Assembly: GCA_030849075.1 (NCBI GenBank)
Contig: JASAOO010003563.1
Location: 124,001 to 188,000, forward strand
Length of the DNA: 64,000 nt
Direction: 5' to 3'
Origin: Zelonia costaricensis
Lineage: Eukaryota > Euglenozoa > Kinetoplastea > Trypanosomatida > Trypanosomatidae
Below, piece by piece: positions 30,292 to 40,703 of the stretch; position 1 is the first letter of the stretch; every line of letters begins with the position of its first letter. A program made the position numbers and the translations under genes. The notes under the pieces are model-generated. The model was not told where the DNA came from, did no database searches, and saw only the letters and a list, made by a program, of their open reading frames with translations.

Positions 30292-31737
30292 ATGGTGAAG
30301 CCGTCGGAAGTGCCGGTCGTCGTGCCGGAGATGGACACGCTGACGCCGCAGCAAGAGACCACGATTCAGCTCCTGCTCAGCAAGCTCGACGACGCGTTCG
30401 CCGGGGGGATGCCGTACTACCTCGCCCGCGAGGACACACCGGAGCGGCGGCGGCTTTTTGCCTACAAGGTGCTCAAGGCACGCAAGTGGAAGCTGACGCA
30501 CGCGATGGAGATGGTCGACAAGACGATCGCCTTTCGCGCCGCGAACGGGATTGACAAGTGGAAGCTGTTCCCGTCCGCGTTCCCGCTGCGCGGCTACGAC
30601 GAGGCAAAGGTGTGTGCGATGCTGGCCGCCATGCCGGGTGGGGACGGGCTCTTCCCGCGCGAGGGCGTCTCTGAGGTGGACCGCTGCTACCGCGCGTTCC
30701 AGGCCTCCTACGTGAACGTGTACCACTACTGGGACAAGGAGGGCCACCCCGTGCTGTACGACTGCTGTGGCCGAGCGGAGGTGTCGCAGATTCTTCGTGA
30801 TCTGGCCGCCTTCACGCCAGCCAACAAGTCGCTCGCGGACGTCATTGTGCCCTATCACACATACATGAACGAGGTGCAGTACTACCTCATCCGCTACGCC
30901 GACCAGGTGGCCAAGGAGGCGGGCCGCCACGGCATCATGGGCATTACTGTCATCATGGACATGGAGGGGCTGAGCTTCAAGGTGGTGCAGATGCGCTTCA
31001 TCAAAATCATACGCGCCATCTTCGAGGTGGACCAGGCGTACTACCCGGAGGTGCTGCACCGCCTCTTCATCATCAACGCACCCTCCTTCTTCCGCGTCGC
31101 GTATGACTGGGTCAAGGGCAGCCTCGACGAGAACACCCGCCGCAAGCTCGTCTTCAGCGCCAACAAGGAGGAGGCCACGGAGATGCTGCTCCGCGTCATC
31201 GACGCGGACAAGCTGCCGCGCGAGCTTGGCGGAACGTGCCAGTGCGAGGACGGGTGCCTGCCGCGCTACTCCACCAAGTCAACGGCAGGCGAGGCGACGC
31301 ACCGGGAGGTGAGCGAGGTGGGGAGTCACAGCTTGCTGAACGATGTCCAGGCGCAGGAGGAGACGATCAAGCGAGGCCGCGACTTTGTGCAGACACGCGT
31401 GGTCGAGGCCGGGGACGAGGTGACGTGGGAGTTCGCTGTGGACGGCGCGCGTGAGGTTCTCTTTTCCGCCGTGTTTGCGCCTACGCAGCGGCAGCACAGC
31501 ACGGCGACGACGGCGTCGTCCTCTGGTACGAGCACCACGACGCCCGCCAGACGCACGGGGGACAGCGACGCGGTCTCTACCCGTCAGCTGATCAAGGAGG
31601 CGAAGCTGTCCGTCGATGTGGACACCTTCGTGGCGACCGCAAACGGCACGCTGACCCTGACGTGGAGCAACAAGGGCGCGTGGGTGCACAGTCGGAGCAT
31701 GCAGTACCGCGTGCAGCACCACAAGCACGGTGCGTGA
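30292..31737 (+). CDS. SEC14 (CRAL-TRIO)-GOLD lipid-transfer protein, array copy 3
   Basis: 481 residues from ATG 30292. N-terminal helices contain FAYKVLKARKWKLTHAMEMV. The lipid pocket has YHYWDKEGHPVLYDC from residue 144 (Tyr replaces the Phe of the other copies), ITVIMDMEGLSFKVV and LHRLFIINAPSFF. The Cys cluster is C316-x-C318-x3-C322. The GOLD-like C-terminal domain contains EVTWEFAVDGAREVLFSAVF and ends LTLTWSNKGAWVHSRSMQYR; it is interrupted by a short Ser/Thr-rich loop (about residues 403-425). The 'I.AP' form of the pocket strand is closer to canonical SEC14. Ligand unknown. Confidence 0.9.
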   Translation: MVKPSEVPVVVPEMDTLTPQQETTIQLLLSKLDDAFAGGMPYYLAREDTPERRRLFAYKVLKARKWKLTHAMEMVDKTIAFRAANGIDKWKLFPSAFPLRGYDEAKVCAMLAAMPGGDGLFPREGVSEVDRCYRAFQASYVNVYHYWDKEGHPVLYDCCGRAEVSQILRDLAAFTPANKSLADVIVPYHTYMNEVQYYLIRYADQVAKEAGRHGIMGITVIMDMEGLSFKVVQMRFIKIIRAIFEVDQAYYPEVLHRLFIINAPSFFRVAYDWVKGSLDENTRRKLVFSANKEEATEMLLRVIDADKLPRELGGTCQCEDGCLPRYSTKSTAGEATHREVSEVGSHSLLNDVQAQEETIKRGRDFVQTRVVEAGDEVTWEFAVDGAREVLFSAVFAPTQRQHSTATTASSSGTSTTTPARRTGDSDAVSTRQLIKEAKLSVDVDTFVATANGTLTLTWSNKGAWVHSRSMQYRVQHHKHGA

Positions 31738-33563
31738 GTGCAAAGGAGAGTTTATCCCGCGTCTTGCGGCGGTGGAGCAGTGGAAGGAACGTAGAGGACT
31801 ACGACAGGGGGAGGGGGTGGGGCGAGGGGTGGCTCTTGAGGACAGCAGAATGAGTCACTTGCAAGAAGGGTGTCGTTGCACTCTCCCTCATCGACTCTCT
31901 ACCCCGCATCCAAAACACAAAACCGCAGCTGTCATCCTCTCCAGGCAGCGTAGACAACATCGAACGCGCCTTTTACTACGGCAGCGCGGACAACAACTTC
32001 GTGGGTCTCTGCGTCCCTTTCGTCGAGCGGACGCGCTTTGCTTTCTTCGTTTGTGTCCCAGCCTCGTTGCTTCCACGAGGGCGTCGTGCCTCTTCGGGTT
32101 TTCGTGGCTTCCCTGGCATGTCTTTTGAGCAACGGTGTCGAGGGTGCCGTGGTGGCGCGCAGCGCTGCGCCGTCTCCCTCTCCGTCACGCACTTTCCCCA
32201 CCCGCTCGCCCCTTCTGCTCCATCCTTTGACGGCCGTACTGCGCCACAACCTCTGTGGCTACGTAACCGGGCGTTCTGCGGGCTTCCCCCGTCGTACCCC
32301 ACCGGGCGTGTTCTTTTTGCTCCTGGTGCACTCCCTCTGGTTTCTCCACCCCCAACCCCCGTCGTACCACCCTTTCATGCTGCCGCCTGCCCATGGCGGG
32401 GCCCCCGCTTGCGACGGGAGAGGCGACGCCACTCCCGCTGTTACCTCGTGTCAAGGAGCGGCCGTGCCGTCGCCTCCGCTCACCCCGCACACACACCAAA
32501 AAGGAAATCAGAAACACGACAAGAGAAACGTACTGCTGAAGAACTAACGGCGCGCTGGGGTACGCCTACAACGCCCTCCTCGAGTGCGCGTCGTTGCCGG
32601 GACTGGGTCGAAGAGGCGCGCGTGTAGGCCCCCCCGGGGCAACATGTCTAAGGAAAGCTCGGAAAAAGCATTCCTTTGCGACTCTGGCGCGGCGATGCAC
32701 AAGCAGCCGGCAGGTGGTCTTGCCTTCTCCTCCCATGTGCTGTCCAAGGAACCTGCCATTACACTACCTGCTTGCTTCCCCCTCCCCGCCACATGTTTGC
32801 GTTCTTGTACAGCCGTTGAGCAAGCACGAGGAAAACACACACAGACACACTTATCAACAACCGCACCAGCAAAAAGGAAACCTGAAAAGAGGCCTCCGAG
32901 AGTGCAGGTGCCAAGGTACGCGTACGACGCCACGTGCCGCACAAGCATTCCCTTTTTTATTCTAAAGCCTGTCTTGAAGCAAAAATCGCTCTATCTTCTC
33001 CAGCTTTTTACACACAAGAAGGACGGTGCGCACGGTTGCGCACTCGTGCACAACAACAAACGAAAAAAAAAACAAAGCAGAAACCTGCTCAGCACCGTCG
33101 CTTACGCTGTTGTGCCTCGTTCTCTCTGTCCTCAACGTGCTGTGATGCGTTGCGGCTGCCCTCGTCGGCGGACGCTTCATTTTCCGTTCGCTGCTCCTCT
33201 CTATTGACTTTGTGGCGGAGCAGATCAGCCACGTTCGTCAAGGCCTTCCCGCAAGCCAGCGCCGCTGCTTCGATTTCGTTGTCTTCCCTCTCTGGCTCCT
33301 CCTCCTCCCTTCTTTTAGAGAAGGGAAATTGCAGTCCTGTTCGTAGTAAATGTCTTGGCGAGGAACCCCATCCCTGTTTGCGTCTGTGTCTCTGAGGACT
33401 CTGTGAGGGTCTGTGTGCGCGTGTATTGCTCGGATTGTCGTGTCAGTTGACGCGTCGCTGCAGCTGTTTGCACACGTTCTCGTAGGGCTTTCTGGGTCGT
33501 GAGTTGCTTGTTGGCTGTAGGTGAGACACGGACACACACACACACGCCTAAACTGAATTCAAG
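31738..33563 (+). other. Intergenic region / UTRs (1.8 kb)
   Basis: No gene seen. C/T tract at 33277-33316 with AG 33317-33318 is a strong acceptor candidate for SEC14 copy 4; a CA repeat lies at 33534-33545 just before its start. Confidence 0.55.
33277..33318 (+). promoter_or_regulatory. Probable spliced-leader acceptor for SEC14 copy 4
   Basis: Pyrimidine tract ending in TTCTTTTAG, with AG at 33317-33318, about 245 nt before the start codon. Confidence 0.5.
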
Positions 33564-35858
33564 ATGCAGAGCCCCTCAACGCCGGGGCTCGAGCGCTCCG
33601 ACACTGTGTACAGCGACACACACCTCGTGGCGGCCATCACGGATTGCATCCACCTCGAAGCAGACCAAGAGTTGCTGGTCACGGGTGCTGTCGAGGCGCT
33701 GCGACATGTTCTCAAAAAGATGGAGGTGAAGCTGAAGAAGGCGACACCACCGCTGACGTCCCCGTTCTCGACCTCAACGGAACCGGAGTCGACCGACGAG
33801 GTGTCGGTGCTGGGCTACCTCACCCACTTCTCCTACGACCTCTCGCCGGGGGAGGCGCGCTACATCATTTACCGCTTTCTCAAGGCGAACAACTGGAGCA
33901 TCCCAAAGGCGGTCGCGGACCTCACGCGCGCCGCCGAGGTGCGTGCGAAGCAGACGATTGACAAGATGGCGCTCTTCCCGTGCATTATTCCGATGGCCGG
34001 TTTCGATCAGCGCGCGCTGTGCGAGCAGCTGCGTATTCCTTTCATCCACAACATGGCATCTGGCAAGCGCTACGTGGACGCGGAGGGGCGGCTGCGGCTG
34101 GAGCGGGAGCAGCTCGACTACTACAACGTTGCCTACGAAGACCTCTACAGCAACCTCTTCGCCGCGGGGCCACTGAACGACTCCCCACGCGTAAACACGG
34201 ATTTCGAAGACACGGCGGCGCCGCTTCCCAGCGCCCGCACGCCAGCGGCTGCGATTTCATCTGCAAATCTGCAGCACGACGGGAGCGCAAAAGGCGAAGA
34301 AGACAGCAACACGGATGACGTCGCCCCGGCCCCCACAGGGGGCTTGTGGCGCTCCGTGCTCTCGCTGCTCCCGTTCACGCACCCCAAGAGTCAGGAGAAC
34401 TCCCCGAGGGTCTCAACGACCCAGCCGCCGCAGAGCGCCATGAGGAACTCCAGCCCCACGGCGCGCAGTCGGAGTCACTTCCAGTCCGTCATGTTCATGA
34501 CCAGCGGCAGCGACCGCGACAACAGCGGTGGCGACCAGGACGACGACGACGACGACGCGCGGGAGCGGGATGCAGAAACGCAGGAAATGGTCGACGATGT
34601 GGCATTCCTGAACACGGCCGGCGCTGCCGTGGCGCTCTCGTCCAACCCGGACACGATGTACGCGGACAGCCTCAACTTCCACGGCATCCTCGAGCCCATC
34701 GCTGCCGTCATTACGAAGCACGTCCCCTTCGCCTTTCACTACTGGGACCGCGATGGCCACCCGGTCATGTACTGTCGCCTGGGTGGCCTGCACTCGAAGA
34801 AGCTGATGCAGGAGCTCTTCGCCCTCACCCCCATCGACGCCGAGCCGCGCGCGCTGGCCCTGCTCTTCAACACGTATTCGCTGCTGGTTCTGGAGCAACT
34901 CGTGCGGTACTGCAACCGGCGCAACCGAGAGAGCAACGAAATTCACGACGCGCTGATGCCACCGCACAAGCGGACGGGCAGCCGCCGCAACGGCGCCACC
35001 GGGACACCGGCGTACACCGCCGGTCTGTTCCGGAAGCGGCCACTGGTGGGATCGTGCATTGTTGTGGTGGACTGCGCCGGGATGAAGCTGCGCCGCTACC
35101 TTTACCGCCCGCTGCTGGCGATGGTGCGATCCATCGTGCACACGAACATGAGGCAGTCCCCGGAGCTGATGCACCACGTCTACGTGACGAACTGCACCGG
35201 CGTTGTGAGCACGTCCTACCTCATGCTCCGCGGCGTGCTCTCTCTCGCGACACGTGAGAAGGTGACGTTCTGCAGCAAGGAGAACACCGCCAGGACCCTG
35301 TGCGAGTGCATCAGCAGCGACCTCGTGCCGCAGGAGCTGGGCGGCAAGTGCAACTGCACCGGCGGCTGCATCCCGGGGACGACCGGCGTCGCGGACGACA
35401 CCGTGTCGAACTCGCACGCCCGCAGCCATTGCGAACGGCAGTCCAGCGCGACGACGGCGTTCGACGAGGATGCTCCATCGGAGAGTGTGATGCGGCGCTT
35501 CCCCCAGGACGGGCTCGTCTTCCACCCCCTGCACTGCACGGTGGAGCGGATTGTCCTGAAGGCGCGCGAGTCGCGGAAGCTGACGTTCGCCATGGACGCA
35601 CACAGCGAGATCATCTGGGAGTTCGCCGTGAAGCGGGAGCGTGAGGTGACCTTCACGGCCATCTTCATCTCAGCCGGGGACGACGGGGCGATGATGTCGC
35701 TCGTGCCGCGGCGGCGGGTGCGGAATGACGCCGGTCACTACATCTGTCCCTCTATTGGCACGGTGGTATTTGAGTGGAGCAACAAGCACAGCTTCTTCTC
35801 GCGCTGCCGCCTCAGCCTCAAGGTGTACCGCGAGGAGAGGGTCGTGGCGTCCCTCTGA
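33564..35858 (+). CDS. SEC14 (CRAL-TRIO)-GOLD protein with large insert, array copy 4
   Basis: 764 residues, nearly 300 longer than copies 1-3. An N-terminal extension of about 70-80 residues comes before the CRAL-TRIO N helices (IIYRFLKANNWSIPKAVADL). A disordered, Ser/Pro/Asp-rich insert at about residues 205-368 splits the normal region before the pocket motif FHYWDRDGHPVMY, which starts at residue 391 instead of about 144. The pocket then continues with CIVVVDCAGMKLRRYL and MHHVYVTNCTGV. The Cys cluster is C596-x-C598-x3-C602, and the GOLD-like domain carries EIIWEFAVKREREVTFTAIF and VVFEWSNKHSFFSRCR. The frame is intact, so this is a functional-looking, diverged paralogue and not a pseudogene. 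Confidence 0.88.
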   Translation: MQSPSTPGLERSDTVYSDTHLVAAITDCIHLEADQELLVTGAVEALRHVLKKMEVKLKKATPPLTSPFSTSTEPESTDEVSVLGYLTHFSYDLSPGEARYIIYRFLKANNWSIPKAVADLTRAAEVRAKQTIDKMALFPCIIPMAGFDQRALCEQLRIPFIHNMASGKRYVDAEGRLRLEREQLDYYNVAYEDLYSNLFAAGPLNDSPRVNTDFEDTAAPLPSARTPAAAISSANLQHDGSAKGEEDSNTDDVAPAPTGGLWRSVLSLLPFTHPKSQENSPRVSTTQPPQSAMRNSSPTARSRSHFQSVMFMTSGSDRDNSGGDQDDDDDDARERDAETQEMVDDVAFLNTAGAAVALSSNPDTMYADSLNFHGILEPIAAVITKHVPFAFHYWDRDGHPVMYCRLGGLHSKKLMQELFALTPIDAEPRALALLFNTYSLLVLEQLVRYCNRRNRESNEIHDALMPPHKRTGSRRNGATGTPAYTAGLFRKRPLVGSCIVVVDCAGMKLRRYLYRPLLAMVRSIVHTNMRQSPELMHHVYVTNCTGVVSTSYLMLRGVLSLATREKVTFCSKENTARTLCECISSDLVPQELGGKCNCTGGCIPGTTGVADDTVSNSHARSHCERQSSATTAFDEDAPSESVMRRFPQDGLVFHPLHCTVERIVLKARESRKLTFAMDAHSEIIWEFAVKREREVTFTAIFISAGDDGAMMSLVPRRRVRNDAGHYICPSIGTVVFEWSNKHSFFSRCRLSLKVYREERVVASL

Positions 35859-36917
35859 GGCGAGGAGAGCGACTGGGAGAGGAAGAAGAGAGCGAGAGAG
35901 CTGAGATTTGTGAAGCGAAGTAGAAGGTGTGTCGGGAACCATTCACCGTGCGCTGGTGCATTGTGCGGGTAGCAGCAGGGCGCATGAACGCACCACTCGT
36001 AGGGGGTGAGTTCAGGTCTCTCCAACTTCCGTCCTCCCCCCTCTCCCACTCCTCTTTTTTATCCATCTCTCTCTCTCTGCGTTTGGTGCTCACCCGGGAG
36101 CCGCTGCTTCAGCGCTTTGGCTTTTCAAACCCTTTTTTAAACGACCTTTTATGGCGTGGGCACGAATCGGATGCCCCCGCCGTTGCTCATCAATGCCTCT
36201 TTTTTCCTCACCTTCGCGCGTGTGCGTAAGTGCTTGCTTGTGAGGATCTACTGGGAGTGCCGTGTAATTCATAGCCTGCCGGGGTGCTCCATCACTGACT
36301 CACGTCCACGTCGAACTGCTCCCTTGACACCGTTGTCCCGACCGCTTCCTCTGTGCTTGCCTACATTTCTCCCTCTCTTGTCTTTGTCTTGCACCTCGTC
36401 CGTGTGAGACAAGAGAGAGGGGGAGGGGGGGGGGGGGCTGCGTGTCTCGTACGTGTCCGGCTCGCCTCCGTGCTCACTATTACCGTCGAGGGCCCTCCTC
36501 CACCCTCTCATGCGTGTGTGTGTGTGTGTGTATGTGTGTACGTTGTACCCCCCTCAAATGACCCCCCTCCCCCGCCGTCCGCTCGTCTGCGGCGCTTGCA
36601 CTACCTTTGCTTTCTTTTTTGTTGTTGTTGCTGGTGCTGAGTGCTCGTTTCCTCCTCTCCGCTCCGCCCCCGCACCGGTGCGGCTCCTCCATCCTTTTCC
36701 ATGTGCCCATTTTGTAGTGCGCACGAGATACGTTCGTTTGGCTCCTGTTGCCTCATCGCTTGGTCCCCCACCCCCTGCCTCTTCTCCGCTTCAGCTTCCC
36801 TTGCTCCGCATGTGTTTGCTTTGTTTGTTTTTTCTCTTGTCTTCGACCGCTCTTCATCTCCTTGTCGCTCTCCGTGTCGCTGCCTTTTCGTTTGCGTCTG
36901 TGTTCGAGGTGCAGCCG

Positions 36918-36934
36918 NCCCCCCCCCCCCCCCC
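36918..36934. other. Ambiguous base and C homopolymer
   Basis: A single N at 36918 directly precedes a run of 16 C; the true run length is uncertain. Confidence 0.9.
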
Positions 36935-38399
36935 ACCCTCGCCTCCCTCCGGGTCCTGTCCTTGCGTTGCTTTGTGTCCTTCACCGGGCACACTCACGTG
37001 CCTTTCACGAGCCAGCGCGTTGCCCGGCAACTCCCAGACACTCCCACGGCGCACCGCTCCTTTGGTACCTGTCCGCCGTACACGGCTTCCATCTCCACGA
37101 TCCCCGCCCTTCCGGCTTTCTTTTCTTGTTTTGTTCTCCGCCACACGTCTCTTGACTTTTGCTCGTTCCGAGAGGCGCCCGTAACTTGTCGTGTGGTCCG
37201 TCAGTGTACGCACCAGAGCGGCGTTCTCGATTGCATCCTTCGCAGCCAGCGCGCGAAGCGACGCCGGCGTCAACACAATACGGGCACACTCTTCTTCTCG
37301 ACTTTTTTCTAGGAGATTGCTTTCATCTCCTCTCTCTCTCTGCCCCTTGGCTCCCATCTGTGTGCGCGTCGTCTCGTCCTTCCCGCTTCTTATCTGATCT
37401 GACAGTGCTTTCATGAGGCCATTGGGTGCGTGGGTGTGTGTATGTGTGTGTGCTGCTGGTCTGTACTTGCTTCTCTGTTTTCATGTGAGCACTTGCCCAC
37501 GACGGTTGGTTGTTGTTGCTTACCTTTGCCGCTGAGGGTACCACCCCGCTAGTCGTCCGTTTGTTCTCGTTTTTTCGGCGCTGTTCGTGAGCTTGTCTGT
37601 GCTTTGGGTCTGTCTCGTACGTCCACATCCTCGTGTCTCGTAGCTCTAGCCGCTCTTTTTTTCCTTGTATTACTTGGCGCCGCCACCGCCATCGTTGCCG
37701 CTCTCAGTCTTTCATCGCCGCTATGCTCTGTGCACTGCTCGTTACACCATTTCGATGCAACCCGCCGCCCCCCCCCCTCCTCTCCCCGGCAGGCCTCTTG
37801 CGTGCAAAGGCTTTTACACTTCTGATTCAGACACAACAACAAGAGCGGGCTTCAATGGTTTCAAAGACGGAGGTGAAGTGCTGAAGAAGAAGACGAGGTG
37901 CCCTTAATCAGCAGGGACGACTGCACCACATCTATTCCGCACGTCGTTAAAGGCATAAAGCTCCGGTCCAGCGTGTCTACCACTGTGCGAGGTGTCGCGC
38001 AATTGAAAGCGGGGTGAGAGGGGACATGCAGGTGAAGTTCCTGAAGAACTGTCCCATCGGTAAGAGTACAGTGCGACAGTCGTTTCGTTTCCTTACCCGT
38101 CCTGCAGCACATCGAAGGTCGTTCTCGAAGGTGCGGCACCACGAGAGTGCAGGGGCAAATGCCAGGGCCGCTTCGCTCCGTCCAACACAACCTCTGGCCC
38201 CTCTCCTTTCGCAAACCTTCTCTGACCTGATGGTGCACCGGCACGTTTTTTATTTTTATTTTTCAAAGGGATGGCGGCATCGGTTTAACGTTGGCAACCG
38301 CACAACATCCTCCCTCTCTCCCACTCCCCTCCCCCTCTCACGCCGACACAGAGACAACGCAAACGCACTTCTCATCACACACCACACTCACTTACACGA

Positions 38400-38432
38400 G
38401 TCTCTCATCTCTCTCCCTCTCTCTCTGCGCAG
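38400..38432 (+). promoter_or_regulatory. Probable spliced-leader acceptor for RPB7
   Basis: An almost pure CT tract followed by GCGCAG, with AG at 38431-38432, 52 nt before the start codon at 38485. Confidence 0.6.
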
Positions 38433-38484
38433 AAGTACAGGTCCCCCACGTCTTCACCAACTTCTGCGGGTACGCGAGCCAGCG

Positions 38485-39084
38485 ATGTTCTACAAGGTTG
38501 TGCTGCAACGTACGGTCAACGTCAAACCGACCAACCTGTGCAACACGCTTAATCGTAGTCTTCTGACGTTTCTGCGCGAGGCGGTGGAGGGCAAGCCGCT
38601 GCCCTCGCCGGACAGCGTTGCCAGCATAGCGATGGACTACGCGACGGCGAACAAGTCGTCGGCTGTTGTCATTGCCGTGCTGGACATCCTCAACGCCGAG
38701 ACGCTGCAGGGCAAGGTGCTGGACGACGGCAGCGTGTCTTTCCGCCTCACCTACGAGGCGATGGTGTTGAAGCTGCACCGTGGCGAGGTGCTCGACCTGC
38801 TTGTCAGCGAGGTGGACGAGACGGGCTTCTGGACCAGCGTCTACGGTGTGAACAAGCTCTTTGTCAACCGCAATCAAATGGGCGAGGACGCGGGCACCGG
38901 GCGCTCTGAGTGGGCGTTCGAGGCCGAGACCGGGGCCTGGGTGAGCCACGATGACCGCCGCTCCATCAAGAAGGACACGATGGTGCGGCTCCGCATCATC
39001 GCCGAGACGCCGCAGTCAGAGCGGGGTATGGCCGTTGCCACGATCGGGGCGCCGTTCCTCGGACCACGGGTAGGCGGCTACTAG
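38485..39084 (+). CDS. RPB7: RNA polymerase II subunit RPB7
   Basis: 199 residues from ATG 38485; longer open frame upstream to 38014 lies before the splice acceptor. The start MFYKVVLQRTVNVKP matches the Rpb7 tip domain, and YEAMVLKLHRGEVLD marks the junction to the OB/S1-like domain. The end, VRLRIIAETPQ followed by AVATIGAPFLG, matches the Rpb7 C-terminus. A segment of some 17 extra residues sits in the tip domain (around KPLPSPDSVASIAMDYATAN), where other Rpb7 proteins have a short loop. RPB7 forms the Rpb4/7 stalk that binds nascent RNA. RPA43 or RPC25 paralogues are less likely because the length and ends fit Rpb7 best. Confidence 0.85.
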   Translation: MFYKVVLQRTVNVKPTNLCNTLNRSLLTFLREAVEGKPLPSPDSVASIAMDYATANKSSAVVIAVLDILNAETLQGKVLDDGSVSFRLTYEAMVLKLHRGEVLDLLVSEVDETGFWTSVYGVNKLFVNRNQMGEDAGTGRSEWAFEAETGAWVSHDDRRSIKKDTMVRLRIIAETPQSERGMAVATIGAPFLGPRVGGY

Positions 39085-39715
39085 ACCACCTCTCCCTCGC
39101 CATGGCAGTTCACGACTACCACGAGTACGGTGAACCGTTGGGTGGTGGATGGGTATAAGATGGAGAGCGTTCTGCCCGTTGCCGATGTGGCACGGGAGGG
39201 CTTGTGTGCGCGCGGAGCTCCGTCGCGAGTCTGTCAGATCCCACGCTGTGTACGGGGAGTTTGACGACGACGTAATTCCAATGGGACAAACGCCGCACGA
39301 AAGCTGACCACGAAGCGGAGAGCGGCACATCGACCTCTCCCTAGGACGTACTCCGAAGCAACAACGAAGTAAGAGCAAGCAGTGCTGAAGTGGTGCCCCA
39401 CTCGTGCTGCTGACCTTGAAGGAGGCCTTAGACGTCATGAGACCACCTCTCCCTTGCGCTGGACGTGTGTGCGCTTTGCTCGAAGCTTGCCCTTGCTGCA
39501 CCGACGCTGCGCGAAAAAGGCCGCCCCTGCGGTATCTATGAGCGGATAAACGAAAGGCACGCCCTCGCGCCGCCCCCCTCCACTTCAGTTGCCACCTTTC
39601 CTTTTCTTAAGTGTCTCTCAACGTTTTCCGCTGTAGTCAGCGGTGTTGCGGCACGCCGGCCACACGCACACAAACACCTCACATACACACACAGCGAGAC
39701 GCCGTCAAGCGCACG
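39085..39715 (+). other. Intergenic region / UTRs
   Basis: No gene seen. The first 400 bases are purine-rich and of mixed composition, unlike the usual C/T-rich spacers. Tract 39590-39632 with AG at 39635-39636 is the acceptor candidate for the small gene that follows. Confidence 0.55.
39590..39636 (+). promoter_or_regulatory. Probable spliced-leader acceptor for the 95-aa membrane protein
   Basis: C/T-rich tract followed by CGCTGTAG, AG at 39635-39636, about 80 nt before the ATG at 39716. The presence of a good acceptor supports this short frame as a real gene. Confidence 0.5.
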
Positions 39716-40003
39716 ATGCCAGGGGAATCGACAGGGAAGCCGGCGCCTACCCCCTCGCCAGCCCCCTCGCGCTCCGCGTTTTGGCGGAAGGTCATCATCG
39801 GCACCTCCGTTGTTGTCGCGATCGGCGTAGCATGGAGGGCTGTGTACGTCAGCAACCAGAATGAGCTGAAGCTGCGGCGTGCGGTGCGCAAGTCGCAGAG
39901 CATCCACGCCGCCCTCAGCGAAGTCCCTGGCCGGCGCTTCTCCACAATCGACGTGCGCCCCTCGGCGGCGCAGAAGAATGATCTGGTTGAGCGGTACAGC
40001 TGA
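39716..40003 (+). CDS. Small hypothetical single-pass membrane protein
   Basis: 95 residues from ATG 39716; upstream in-frame codons lack ATG. The first 20 residues are Pro/Ser-rich, then a basic FWRK leads into one hydrophobic segment (about residues 25-44, VIIGTSVVVAIGVAWRAVYV). The rest is a basic, polar tail (LKLRRAVRKSQSIHAALSEV). The layout suggests a tail-facing or signal-anchored protein of an internal membrane; such small one-TM proteins are common in mitochondrial inner-membrane complexes, but no family is recognised. Support comes from the GC-rich codon use and from a good splice acceptor upstream. Confidence 0.65.
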   Translation: MPGESTGKPAPTPSPAPSRSAFWRKVIIGTSVVVAIGVAWRAVYVSNQNELKLRRAVRKSQSIHAALSEVPGRRFSTIDVRPSAAQKNDLVERYS

Positions 40004-40685
40004 ACACGGACACGCAGAAAAGGGTGCCTGTCTAATCATCGTGCTGCACCCCTTCTCACACGTAGCAACCGTCGCCTCGACTGCAGTTGCGTAAAGCCAC
40101 ACACACAAAGAAAAGACGAAGTCTGAATGGAAAAGGCGCTGACGAGTTTCTTGTTTTGCATAGCACTGAGAGCTGTGCCCTTTCATGCTGCCCAGACACC
40201 GCTGGAGGTGAGAAGCACCGCCGTCTCCGCGTGCAGGACCCGGCAAACTCGGTGCCTGCTCTGTGTGATGGCAGAGCATTCCGATTACCTTCACAACGTT
40301 GGCCTCGATGCGCTTGCCTTGAACGACTACGCTCCACTTATCCTCTCTTGGTCCACCACCTCCTTCGCGTCTTGTCCTCCGCCTCTCTTTTCCTTACCCT
40401 CCCCACACCCACTTCAACCCACAACTGCGTCGTTCGCCTCCCCCCCCACACACACACCTGCCACACAACCTCATCCCCCCCCCCCGCTCTGTGTGCACAC
40501 GCGCTCGACTCTTTTCCACTTGGCTGCCAGCACAAACGCAACGCCGCAGCGGATTCTCCTTGGGCGGTGCACGAGCGTCAATAAAGGTATCGAAAAAGGT
40601 GCACTTCCAACAGAAAGAAAAAGAAAGAAGCCAGAGTCACAGGCGCGCTCGTCATACCACACCCACGACGCCGCACAGTTCACTG

Positions 40686-40703
40686 GTGTGTGTGTGTGTG
40701 TGT
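40686..40703 (+). repeat. (GT)n microsatellite
   Basis: About 18 bases of GT dinucleotide in the spacer. Confidence 0.9.

Larger units (their letters stand above)
35859..38484 (+). other. Long intergenic region (2.6 kb)
   Basis: No gene seen. Contains a GT repeat near 36515-36530, a C run with one ambiguous base at 36918, and T-rich DNA typical of a long 3' UTR. Tracts at 38308-38345 (AG 38350-38351) and 38400-38427 (AG 38431-38432) precede RPB7. Confidence 0.6.

Noticed and set aside
38014..38484. Longer N-terminus for RPB7
   Set aside because: Lies before a strong acceptor at 38432; Rpb7 proteins start at the MFY found at 38485.
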